Positions 8,913 through 14,826 are shown, counted from the stretch's first letter. The stretch is DNA of 15,577 nt from JAUUZT01 sp964654015 (GCA_964654015.1 CAZZHQ010000054.1:1-15577), one strand, 5' to 3'. Numbers and translations are program-made. Notes: generated by a model from the sequence alone, not told the origin.

Positions 8913-8955
8913 TGTTTCCTCCTCATAACTAAAGTGTAGACTCTAGCACGTACAA

Positions 8956-9396
8956 TCAATTGGTTTCAAGTGTAGTGATTTTGTTAATCCTCCGTATGTG
9001 CCTGCCTCCCTCGAAGTTTGAAGATAGAAATGTTCTTACAATATCCAACGTAGTACTGGTTTCTATGTCCTCACCTTTGAGACAGAGTATATTCGCGTCA
9101 TTATGTTTTCTAGCTCTACTTGCTGCGAGGGCATCATAACATAAGGCTGCTCTTATGCCTTTCAGCTTGTTGGCTGCTATACTCATTCCAATACCAGTTC
9201 CACATACTAAAATACCTTTTTCAGAACTACCTGAACTAACACTTTCTGATACTTCCTTGGCAATATCAGGGTAGTCTACCGAATCAGTGTTATAACAACC
9301 ATAGTCATGGCAGACATAACCTGAATCGTGTAAAAAATCCACTACTTTTTGCTTTAAAAACAAACCACGGTGATCACAACCTATAGCAACATTCAT
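8956..9396 (-). CDS. rpiB: Ribose-5-phosphate isomerase B
   Basis: RpiB interconverts ribose-5-phosphate and ribulose-5-phosphate in the pentose phosphate pathway. From the chosen start it has 146 residues, the usual size. It shows CDHRG at 7-11 (SDHAG in many homologues), catalytic C65 followed by the GTGIG anion hole (66-70), and RKHNDAN around H98. The frame is open back to 9417, but the ATG at 9396 is preferred. It gives the family N-terminus MNVAIGCDH, has a strong Shine-Dalgarno (GGAAGGGG, five bases away), and overlaps the upstream gene by ATGA. LacA/LacB-type sugar isomerases are related, but context and motifs favour RpiB. Confidence 0.95.
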   Translation of the reverse strand: MNVAIGCDHRGLFLKQKVVDFLHDSGYVCHDYGCYNTDSVDYPDIAKEVSESVSSGSSEKGILVCGTGIGMSIAANKLKGIRAALCYDALAASRARKHNDANILCLKGEDIETSTTLDIVRTFLSSNFEGGRHIRRINKITTLETN

Positions 9397-10022
9397 GATT
9401 TCCCCTTCCTTTGGCAATAATCATTAATAACTCGCTCGATATCTCCCTGGGGGATTATTCCTTGACGTAAGACGACAGGTTCCACTCCAGTAATATCTAT
9501 TATCGTAGACTCGTTACCGCCAGGTGTTTCGCCTCCATCAAGAATAAGATCAACTTTATTTCCTAATTGTCTGTGTACCTCATCCGCTGTAAGTGCACTT
9601 TGCCCTCCGCTTATATTTGCACTTGTACCAATTATTGGCTTACCGAGGTATTTAATAAGAGCTAAAGGGGTTGGATGCCTTGGTATTCGCACCGCCACTG
9701 TGGACTGACTGGAAATGTATTCAGGTAGAGTATTAGCCTTCCGCATAATGAGGGTCAGACCTCCAGGCCAGAAATATTTTGCCATAATGAAGGCCATTTC
9801 AGGTATCTCTTCAGTTAGTTTTTTAAGCTGTGATATATTGCTAATAAGTAATGGAAAAGACATATCTTTAGGTCTATTTTTTACTTCGTAAATTCTCTTT
9901 ACAGCTTTACAATTGGACATGTCAGCCCCTAATCCATAAACAGTGTCGGTAGGAAAAGCAATTATTCCTCCTGCTCTGAGGATTTCTACCCCTCTAATAA
10001 TAATCTCTCTTGAAATATCTAT
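9393..10022 (-). CDS. tsaC: L-threonylcarbamoyladenylate synthase (TsaC/Sua5/YwlC family), apparent non-standard start
   Basis: This protein makes threonylcarbamoyl-AMP from threonine, bicarbonate and ATP for the t6A37 modification of ANN-decoding tRNAs. Diagnostic motifs are FPTDTVYGLGADM, KRIYEVKNRP, VAVRIPRHP, GTSANISGG and STIID. The first of these lies upstream of the first in-frame ATG (9920), so a start there would remove the active site. Reading back to the in-frame TAG at 10074-10076 there is no ATG, GTG or TTG. The best candidate is ATA at 10022-10020, six bases after AAGGGA, giving 209 residues, the normal short YwlC length. Either a rare ATA start is used, the start was lost by mutation or nearby integration, or there is a sequence error. 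The stop overlaps the rpiB ATG. The family is certain; the start is not. Confidence 0.88.
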   Translation of the reverse strand: MDISREIIIRGVEILRAGGIIAFPTDTVYGLGADMSNCKAVKRIYEVKNRPKDMSFPLLISNISQLKKLTEEIPEMAFIMAKYFWPGGLTLIMRKANTLPEYISSQSTVAVRIPRHPTPLALIKYLGKPIIGTSANISGGQSALTADEVHRQLGNKVDLILDGGETPGGNESTIIDITGVEPVVLRQGIIPQGDIERVINDYCQRKGKS

Positions 10023-10122
10023 TTTCTGTCCCTTTACTGTAGAAATATACCGCGGATTTAGAAGCTGTACGTGCTATGAAAACTATTAGTAATTTAGAAT
10101 ATTCTCTATTGCCAGTGCTTAA

Positions 10123-10152
10123 ATTATATGCAGTAAGAGTATAGAGGTAATT
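10123..10152 (-). promoter_or_regulatory. Possible promoter of the tsaC-rpiB-ilv-leu operon
   Basis: On the minus strand a perfect TATAAT (10128-10123) lies about 100 bases upstream of the tsaC frame. A weak -35 candidate, TTACCT, sits 16 bases further upstream. No other large gap exists in the operon, so its main promoter should lie in this 216-base gap. A 10-base palindrome, AGAATATTCT (10095-10104), lies just downstream of the -10 and could be an operator. This is pattern matching only. Confidence 0.35.
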
Positions 10153-10169
10153 GCTATGTTCATACTATT

Positions 10170-10198
10170 TTAACTGACAGCCAATATTCGCCAGTTAA
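10170..10198. repeat. Imperfect hairpin downstream of the recombinase gene
   Basis: TTAACTG (10170-10176) and CAGTTAA (10192-10198) form seven-base inverted arms around a 15-base loop, 41 bases past the recombinase stop codon. There is no U-run on either strand, so it is not a classical terminator. It could be a weak transcript end or part of an attachment site for the adjacent recombinase; I could not find a matching copy elsewhere in the window. Confidence 0.3.
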
Positions 10199-10238
10199 TT
10201 GAAATACCAACATTCCTATATGCTGTCTTCCTTGTTTA

Positions 10239-11492
10239 TCAGTTTATCCCCTTGACGCTAGTATACCACAATGAAAATGCAGGGTCTTGCTCTGATAATT
10301 TATGGTCAGGCTGTAATATATCATTCAATGGATTTGCTGCTAGACTCCGTTTAATCATGTCGTTGTCTTTGGTGTGCATGTAACCCTGCGTTGTTTGTAT
10401 ACTCGAGTGCCCAAACATTTTCTGAATCGTAGAAGTAGTTAAACCACGACTTTCATAGGCTCCTGATGTACTATGTCTAAATGCATGAGGGTGAGCTTTA
10501 TAGGCTGGCAACCCTGCTTTAGCAAATGCTTTTTTGACCAATCCTTCAAGTCCAGCTACTCCTAAAGGAGCGTGAGGATGTTCTCCCCAGAAAATGTTAT
10601 CGTCATCACCATGCCCATTCCTCAACGCTAACAACGCTAACTTTGTTTGCGGCATCAGAGGAGCAAACCTACTTCCAGTTTTCCCTTTATGTGGTATTAC
10701 AAGACACTCATTTTGAATGTGTTTAAATTTTAGCCTACTAACCTCACCGACCCTTGCTCCCGAACTATACATTACCAATAAGGCTGCCAAATCCCTGTCA
10801 CTATGTTCTACAGCAAATAGCCTTTTTGCTTCGATATCATCCAGATACTCAGGCTCCTTTCTTTTTACTTTTGGTCTTGATAATTTTGCCATGATATTAA
10901 TAGCCCCGAATTCATTCTCTGCGAATTTGTAAAACCACTCTAGTGTCTTGAAGTAACTTCTCCTCGTAGAATCCCCGTTGAATTTTTCGATGAACTGATT
11001 TATTTCCGTTGTTGTTTGCGGTAGCAATTCAAATAATTTGGCAAATTGATTTAAGGTGCTTCTGTAATTTTTCACTGTAGTTGGCGACCATCCAAGCCTG
11101 TTTACATCAAAATATTTATCGATAACGTCTGTAGTTTTAATTTTTGTTAAAGTTAATTCATAGCTACTACATAGAGGACACATGCCTGTAAAAGTTCTCC
11201 TGTGCCCTACAAAGTGAAACTTCTGAGTTAACGTTGGAGTGACTCTATTGATGTTCAATAAATCCCGCCAATCTCCTATATCGGCAAATTCAATAAACTC
11301 ATCTTTGAGGTGAGATAATAGGCATTCGGCAAGATAACCGTCGAACAATTCAAACTCATTGTCTTCTACAATATTGCCGTATCTATCTGCTGTCGAACAA
11401 TCAGCATACCGCTTCCAGTATAGGGTAAATTGTAATGCAACATCTGCTAGCTCTTGGTAATGAGTTGCCTCCATTGTTATTAATGTATTCAT
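10239..11492 (-). CDS. Tyrosine recombinase / integrase
   Basis: This 417-residue site-specific recombinase has a complete catalytic set: R247 in SGARVGEVSRL, K271 in HKGKTGSRFAPL, H336 and R339 in HAFRHS, H362 in GHSS, and nucleophile Y371 in TTQGYMHT. The SAM-like core-binding domain spans about 122-215 (WSPTTVKNYRSTLNQFAKL). The N-terminal 120 residues are not a standard arm domain and contain CPLC (C105, C108) after HFVGHRR, which suggests a metal-binding element. A 45-residue tail follows the tyrosine. ATG at 11492 overlaps the upstream stop by ATGA and has AAGGAGG six bases away. It is the third gene of a coupled trio with two small Cys-rich proteins. It probably mobilises the accessory region; XerC/D is unlikely given length and context. 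Confidence 0.93.
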   Translation of the reverse strand: MNTLITMEATHYQELADVALQFTLYWKRYADCSTADRYGNIVEDNEFELFDGYLAECLLSHLKDEFIEFADIGDWRDLLNINRVTPTLTQKFHFVGHRRTFTGMCPLCSSYELTLTKIKTTDVIDKYFDVNRLGWSPTTVKNYRSTLNQFAKLFELLPQTTTEINQFIEKFNGDSTRRSYFKTLEWFYKFAENEFGAINIMAKLSRPKVKRKEPEYLDDIEAKRLFAVEHSDRDLAALLVMYSSGARVGEVSRLKFKHIQNECLVIPHKGKTGSRFAPLMPQTKLALLALRNGHGDDDNIFWGEHPHAPLGVAGLEGLVKKAFAKAGLPAYKAHPHAFRHSTSGAYESRGLTTSTIQKMFGHSSIQTTQGYMHTKDNDMIKRSLAANPLNDILQPDHKLSEQDPAFSLWYTSVKGIN

Positions 11493-11728
11493 ATTAACCC
11501 TCCTTGTTTTGCAATCCCCTCTTGCTGTAGCAGGAGATAAAACTCGTGATTAGACAGGCGAAGCCTGGCTAATCTTTGATTCTGACCGCAGCAGAGACAT
11601 ACCCTCCGCTGTCTGCAGTCGCTCAGTCGTGAACTCGTAAACACGTTGCTGGCACTAGATGTTGCAGGGTATGCCTCTGACACGCTATTTGTGGATTCTA
11701 AAAGTTGTGATATTAAATGTATCTTCAC
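11489..11728 (-). CDS. Small CxxC protein coupled to the recombinase
   Basis: I do not recognise this 79-residue protein. Its first 35 residues are Ser/Thr-rich and low in complexity. The second half has VCLCCG (Cys near residues 44-47), then a basic-hydrophobic stretch with LARLRLSNHEFYLLLQQ. The Cys pair followed by a basic segment recalls the CPLC element in the recombinase N-terminus, and it may be a half zinc-binding site or a DNA-binding knuckle. The start is GTG at 11728, overlapping the upstream stop by GTGA, and the stop overlaps the recombinase start by ATGA. This double coupling is the best evidence that it is expressed. I infer an accessory factor for recombination or expression; no function is shown by the sequence. 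Confidence 0.65.
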   Translation of the reverse strand: MKIHLISQLLESTNSVSEAYPATSSASNVFTSSRLSDCRQRRVCLCCGQNQRLARLRLSNHEFYLLLQQEGIAKQGGLI

Positions 11729-12036
11729 TTCGAAAGCTTCTGCCTTGGAGTCTCTCTATTATTAATTTGGTGCCTCGCAAGTTCATCTGACCCCTTATCC
11801 TGCTTTGCCTTTTGTTGAGTTGAATAGTGGCTTTCATTCTGTAACTTAATCAGCATCCAATGCTTCTCGTCAGGATGGTAACTATTCAAATGATACATTA
11901 AGCTCAGTTTACGAGTGAATTTTCTGTAGCAATGGCCACACTGCCATAGATATATATTCTGCCTATTTGTCCTGTCTTTATAAACTTTTCTATTCGTATT
12001 CACTATACTTTTACCTCTATGCATAATATAAAACAT
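11725..12036 (-). CDS. Small protein with a canonical C2H2 zinc finger
   Basis: This 103-residue basic protein has a classical TFIIIA-type finger at residues 33-54: C33-x2-C36-x3-F40-x5-L46-x2-H49-x4-H54, including both core hydrophobic positions. The linker and helix are rich in Lys/Arg, consistent with DNA binding. The C-terminal half is polar and charged, probably disordered. Bacterial Ros/MucR fingers have a shorter Cys-His spacing, so this one is closer to archaeal, viral or eukaryotic fingers. ATG at 12036 has no ribosome site; GTG at 12003 (92 residues, finger intact) has AGAGGT nine bases upstream and may be the true start. It is the first gene of the trio. I infer a regulator or a recombination directionality or targeting factor. 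Confidence 0.72.
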   Translation of the reverse strand: MFYIMHRGKSIVNTNRKVYKDRTNRQNIYLWQCGHCYRKFTRKLSLMYHLNSYHPDEKHWMLIKLQNESHYSTQQKAKQDKGSDELARHQINNRETPRQKLSK

Positions 12037-12053
12037 ATTTGCAGAATATGCAA
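12025..12053 (-). promoter_or_regulatory. Possible promoter with overlapping inverted repeat for the recombinase trio
   Basis: On the minus strand TTGCAT (12053-12048) and TATATT (12030-12025) are spaced by 17 bases. An inverted repeat, TTGCA-GAATA-TGCAA (12039-12053 on the plus strand), covers the -35 element and could bind a repressor, perhaps the zinc-finger protein itself. If this promoter is real, transcription starts near 12018 and the GTG at 12003 is the start codon of the first gene. Confidence 0.4.
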
Positions 12054-12054
12054 G

Positions 12055-12075
12055 TTTTTAGGCATGCCCTAAAAA
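12055..12075. repeat. 8-bp inverted repeat with A/T flanks
   Basis: TTTTTAGG (12055-12062) and CCTAAAAA (12068-12075) pair perfectly around CATGC. The T-run lies on the 5' arm and the A-run on the 3' arm for either strand, so it does not read as a simple terminator in one direction. It lies directly upstream of the trio promoter and could be an operator or a recombinase-binding site. Confidence 0.4.
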
Positions 12076-12159
12076 AAGAAATATAAATTAAATTACAAGT
12101 GAGGAATTGTTTTTTTATGAGAAAATCCAGGGGGCAAGCTCTGGGCTCTCCCTTTGGGG

Positions 12160-12186
12160 GATTGTGAGGGCGAAGCCCTTGCAATC
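12160..12186. repeat. Strong GNA-loop hairpin
   Basis: GATTG-T-GAGGGC-GAA-GCCCTT-G-CAATC folds into a nearly perfect 12-bp stem (two G-U type pairs) closed by a GAA triloop. It sits in a local GC-rich island (12127-12186) that contrasts with its AT-rich surroundings. Short GGGC-GAA-GCCC palindromes are often interspersed repeats or structured RNA ends. There is no long U-run after it, so a terminator role is doubtful. Confidence 0.5.
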
Positions 12187-12361
12187 TTTAACCCCTCATA
12201 AGCTGTTATATGTCCATTAATATGACCATCAGTAATTGCCATGTCTAATCGGGTTCTAACCCTTCAAAAGAAGAAGCCCAAGTTGAGTTGAATGTCTGAA
12301 ATTCGTTGAGAGCTAATACTTCATGTATTTTGTTAGTCAGGTATGGAAAAACAATGCCATC

Positions 12362-12393
12362 TGAGCTAAATATAATAGGTGTATTTTAGCTCA
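12362..12393 (-). terminator. Possible transcript-end hairpin after the controller gene
   Basis: TGAGCTAAA and TTTAGCTCA form a perfect nine-base stem around a 14-base loop, eight bases beyond the stop codon of the controller gene. A run of five T follows about 12 bases later on the minus strand, too far for a classical intrinsic terminator, so it may only protect a transcript end. Confidence 0.4.
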
Positions 12394-12400
12394 CTTTAAT

Positions 12401-12622
12401 TCAGGTGCGATTTTGGAACAGGAACAACTCGGATAGGCTTATGCCCAGAGCTTCTGAAATAGCTGCGATATTCTTGAGCGAGAGGTTTCGCTCTCCTCTC
12501 TCAATACTACCTATATAGGTGCGGTGTACGTTCGCTTTGAACGCAAACTCTTCCTGCGACAGCCCTCTTGCTGTTCGTAATTCTCTTATCCTCTGTCCAA
12601 ATTGCTGTTGTAGAGTATCCAT
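12401..12622 (-). CDS. XRE-family regulator resembling restriction-modification controller (C) proteins
   Basis: This 73-residue single-domain helix-turn-helix protein has the compact architecture and sequence of C proteins, which control restriction endonuclease expression. It shows FGQRIRELRTARGLSQEEFA, then HRTYIGSIERGERNLSL with the recognition helix near residues 33-45, and IAAISEALGISLSELF at the end. It is divergent from a nuclease-like gene and lies downstream of a near-consensus C-box (12670-12693). The operator covers the -35 region of a likely promoter whose -10 is TATTTT (12655-12650 on the minus strand), the arrangement expected for self-activation. No strong Shine-Dalgarno precedes ATG at 12622, in keeping with the weak or leaderless starts of C genes. 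A generic XRE phage repressor is the alternative; the operator argues against it. Confidence 0.85.
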   Translation of the reverse strand: MDTLQQQFGQRIRELRTARGLSQEEFAFKANVHRTYIGSIERGERNLSLKNIAAISEALGISLSELFLFQNRT

Positions 12623-12669
12623 TCACCATCATAAGAATAATTGTTTGACAAAATAGTATTAGGGTGCAT

Positions 12670-12704
12670 ACTATGAATCTACAGACTATAAGTAGCACTT
12701 ATAG
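12670..12704 (-). promoter_or_regulatory. C-box-like operator between divergent controller and nuclease genes
   Basis: Read on the minus strand, the site is ACTTATAGTC-TGTAGA-TTCATAGT, lining up position for position with the ACTTATAGTC/TATAGT half-sites I recall from the C.Esp1396I operator. A third half-site, CTATAAGT, makes a perfect 8-bp inverted repeat with the first (plus strand ACTATAAGT-AGC-ACTTATAG). The pair covers about -27 to -50 of the inferred controller promoter, and the extra half-site lies toward the nuclease gene, so both genes could be controlled from here. Confidence 0.7.
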
Positions 12705-12788
12705 GGGTTTTGTCATATTTTAGGGAAAGGTTCTTGTTCAGTTATCGATTGAAATAAGTGAAGGGAAAAATAGAAGGAGGTAGAGTAA

Positions 12789-13574
12789 ATGGCTAGTATT
12801 GAGGAAGTCATTGAGAAGTGTTCTGTTGAGGAACTGCGGGTTGCGGTTGATAATAACAAGCTACCAAGTAAAGGTAAAAAGCACGAGCTAGTTTCATTGC
12901 TCATCTCAAACATCCCCCCAAAGAAAATATTACAGTGTCTTAGCGATAAGCAACTTCAGCTCATTCTTAAAAGAAATAGTCTCCCTATAAATGGAAATAA
13001 AAATGAAATGGTTAAATGGATTCTGGCGCTGACAAAGTCGCCCAAGCAACAAGCTGCTCGCCAAATTGAGTCCCTTGTCACGAAAGAGACAAAGCCGGGA
13101 ACGAAGGAGGCTGACTATAAGAAAGGGATTAAATTTGAAGAACGAGTTGCTTCATGGGCGAAGAGGAAATTTAATACTGACTTCGCAAAGTCTGACCTTG
13201 TTAATGGGATGGTTGCTCGCCGCCCTCACCAAGTAGACATACATGTTCGTAAGAAAAAGCTATTCGGACAGGATGATATCTGGATAGAATGCAAGAACAT
13301 GACGAGCTCAGTAAAGAGAACACACATTTCAAAGCTAGTAGATGATGCAAAAGATGTCTATAAAGCCTTTGACAAAGGTGGAGAGGAATACTATTACAAT
13401 GGACTCTTATTCGTCTCTACGTCTAAGTTTGACCATGATGCTCTACGTTATGCTGATGAATACGATGTTTTATGTATCATCTTTGATGGCAAAACATACA
13501 AGCAGCAGAACAATCCAAAGTATTGGCTTGGGCAACCTCAGTGGTTAGACCAAGTGATGTATGGTCGTGAATAA
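12789..13574 (+). CDS. SAP-repeat protein with PD-(D/E)xK (Mrr-like) nuclease domain
   Basis: This 261-residue protein has two N-terminal SAP-like DNA-binding repeats, at about 16-40 and 56-81. They share the pattern LxxxxxxNxLPxxGxKxExV, as in NNKLPSKGKKHELV and RNSLPINGNKNEMV. After a linker comes a nuclease-like domain: GIKFEERV (Glu near 117-118), VDIHV with D150, then IWIECKN with E167 and K169, the D-x16-ExK core of PD-(D/E)xK enzymes. Mrr-type enzymes have the same order. AGAAGGAGG lies eight bases before ATG at 12789. It is divergent from a C-protein-like gene with a C-box between them, which suggests a regulated, potentially toxic endonuclease. No methyltransferase is visible. Target and activity are unknown; a DNA-repair or transposon role is possible. 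Confidence 0.78.
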   Translation: MASIEEVIEKCSVEELRVAVDNNKLPSKGKKHELVSLLISNIPPKKILQCLSDKQLQLILKRNSLPINGNKNEMVKWILALTKSPKQQAARQIESLVTKETKPGTKEADYKKGIKFEERVASWAKRKFNTDFAKSDLVNGMVARRPHQVDIHVRKKKLFGQDDIWIECKNMTSSVKRTHISKLVDDAKDVYKAFDKGGEEYYYNGLLFVSTSKFDHDALRYADEYDVLCIIFDGKTYKQQNNPKYWLGQPQWLDQVMYGRE

Positions 13575-13642
13575 GCTGAAAAGATTTAGGGGAATAGTTT
13601 CATGTACTTTGCGAAGAACCAGCGTTATACTAGGAATGTAAC

Positions 13643-14461
13643 CTAGAAAGATATACCACCACCTTCATGAATAGTAAGCCCCCCTCCAGTTTTAAAGCAG
13701 CCTTGTATTTTTGCCCCATTACGCGACGAAGTAGTCCCCGTAGGATTAAGTCTACATTTGATTGGCCAAACAAATTTTCCATTAATTGTGCAAAGGGTGA
13801 CAGGCCATTCAGAAATACATGGTCGTATTGCTTCCCAGATTAATTCCGAACATTGCTTTGTTATTTGATTATGCAACTTGACCTCTGATAACGAACGAAA
13901 CCGAAGGTTTAGGCAAATACCTTCCTTCGCTACGGAGATGGTAAGAGCGTTCGCACTAGGAGGACATTCGATGTCATCTACCTCGTCTAGAAGAACCCAA
14001 TCATTTGCTTCCATTATTAAAATAGGGTCACCGTTCGCCTTTCGCAAATCCACTGATATACCTTTGAAGCCAAAAACATCACGGCTTATAGATATTGCAC
14101 TATGGCTAGCCAAACGCAATATATAATTGGGGCTTATATAGTAGTTACTTCCTACCTGCAACAATATTTGCTCTCGCTGCCAATTAAACTTAGCTCTCGG
14201 AGCAGCCTTTTCCAAATATGGATTTGTCTTCCACTCTTGTAGTTGTGTAATAGTGAACGTACCAACATCAGCTTCTTTATGATGCTGTAGGCATAGAGCT
14301 ATCATGCCCTCAGCTTTGTGGTGATGCTGAATTCGCCAAGTAGGATTAAAATGATGCCAAGTGAGGAAAGGGCTTCCACATATTGGACAACCGAAATTGA
14401 CTTCCTGCCTTAGAATCCTCCTCACTTCTGATGGGGGTGTCTTAGAGACTGCATTATACAT
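13643..14461 (-). CDS. HNH-type zinc-binding protein (putative endonuclease)
   Basis: The N-terminal 80 residues form an HNH-like finger: CPIC (C25, C28), HHF (H36, H37), HHH (46-48), then CLQHH (C57, H60, H61) and ADVGTFT. The CxxC...CxxH metal knuckle and the His pairs fit a beta-beta-alpha-metal nuclease fold. Residues about 90-272 look beta-rich and end in Gly-rich segments; I do not recognise this domain. It could bind a ligand or target. The ATG at 14461 lies 10 bases after the zinc-ribbon gene, with only a weak AAAAAG before it, so coupling is likely. It converges on the SAP-nuclease gene. Nuclease activity is inferred from motif alone. Confidence 0.7.
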   Translation of the reverse strand: MYNAVSKTPPSEVRRILRQEVNFGCPICGSPFLTWHHFNPTWRIQHHHKAEGMIALCLQHHKEADVGTFTITQLQEWKTNPYLEKAAPRAKFNWQREQILLQVGSNYYISPNYILRLASHSAISISRDVFGFKGISVDLRKANGDPILIMEANDWVLLDEVDDIECPPSANALTISVAKEGICLNLRFRSLSEVKLHNQITKQCSELIWEAIRPCISEWPVTLCTINGKFVWPIKCRLNPTGTTSSRNGAKIQGCFKTGGGLTIHEGGGISF

Positions 14462-14471
14462 GTCTTTTTAC

Positions 14472-14660
14472 TTATCTAGAGGATTGTACATCTTCTATCC
14501 ACAGCATATCATCTTTATCGTAGCTTTCAAGTTTCCCTGTCTTAGGGCATTTATAACTATTGTTAACCAGTGTGCTAGTTCGGAAAGACATCTCGTCGCC
14601 AAATGCTATAGGGGATTGGTGTTTCTCACCACATATCTTACATTTATAATAAACAGGCAT
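14472..14660 (-). CDS. Small zinc-ribbon-like protein
   Basis: This 62-residue protein begins MPVYYKCKICGEKH, with a CxxC knuckle at residues 7-10, and has a second partial knuckle at YKCPKTGK near residue 36. This resembles a zinc ribbon that has lost one ligand. The frame is open back to 14705, but ATG at 14660 is preferred because AGGAGGT lies seven bases upstream and a likely promoter -10 overlaps the longer start. It is the first gene of a two-gene unit with the HNH protein. A structural or regulatory partner role is inferred; no enzyme motif is seen. Confidence 0.6.
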   Translation of the reverse strand: MPVYYKCKICGEKHQSPIAFGDEMSFRTSTLVNNSYKCPKTGKLESYDKDDMLWIEDVQSSR

Positions 14661-14711
14661 TGCTATTACCTCCTGCCATGAAACAACTCGTAAAGGTATC
14701 TCCATAGCTTC

Positions 14712-14741
14712 ATTCTACACTGACAATTCCTTGATAGTAAA
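14712..14741 (-). promoter_or_regulatory. Possible promoter for the zinc-ribbon/HNH pair
   Basis: On the minus strand TTTACT (14741-14736) and TAGAAT (14717-14712) are separated by 18 bases, placing transcription start near 14705 and a leader of about 45 bases before the ATG at 14660. Confidence 0.4.
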
Positions 14742-14826
14742 GGAAGAGACCGCAAGAATGGCAAGTTAACAAGCTGTTAGAAAGTATGGTACCGTTCCAA
14801 AGTTATTGATAAGGGAGAATTAGAAC

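Larger units (their letters stand above)
12078..12400. other. Non-coding gap between the recombinase trio and the controller gene
   Basis: No convincing gene is seen in this stretch of about 320 bases. It holds a GC-rich block with the hairpin at 12160-12186 and a second hairpin at 12362-12393 just after the controller gene. No tRNA, CRISPR or known riboswitch pattern was recognised. Confidence 0.5.

Noticed and set aside
8913..8955. Leucine/isoleucine attenuator or T-box before ilvD
   Set aside because: The gap is 43 bases, mostly ribosome-binding site; there is no room for a leader peptide or T-box fold.
8944..10076. TGTACGTGCTA at 10066-10076 and its reverse complement at 8944-8954 as a possible att or regulatory pair
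   Set aside because: Many 11-base matches are expected by chance in 15.6 kb, and one copy lies between core genes.
10023..10238. tRNA gene as integration target
   Set aside because: No cloverleaf, T-loop or acceptor-like sequence was found on either strand.
10239..12036. RIT (recombinase in trio) element
   Set aside because: Only the third gene is a tyrosine recombinase; the other two are short Cys-containing proteins with no recombinase motifs.
12507..12698. Minus-strand frame overlapping the controller gene in another phase
   Set aside because: It overlaps the XRE gene and its operator, has no recognised motif, and the C-protein frame is clearly the coding one.
13628..13646. CTAGG/CCTAG hairpin between the convergent nuclease and HNH genes as terminator
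   Set aside because: Five-base stem, seven-base loop, no U-run and overlap with the HNH stop codon; too weak to call.
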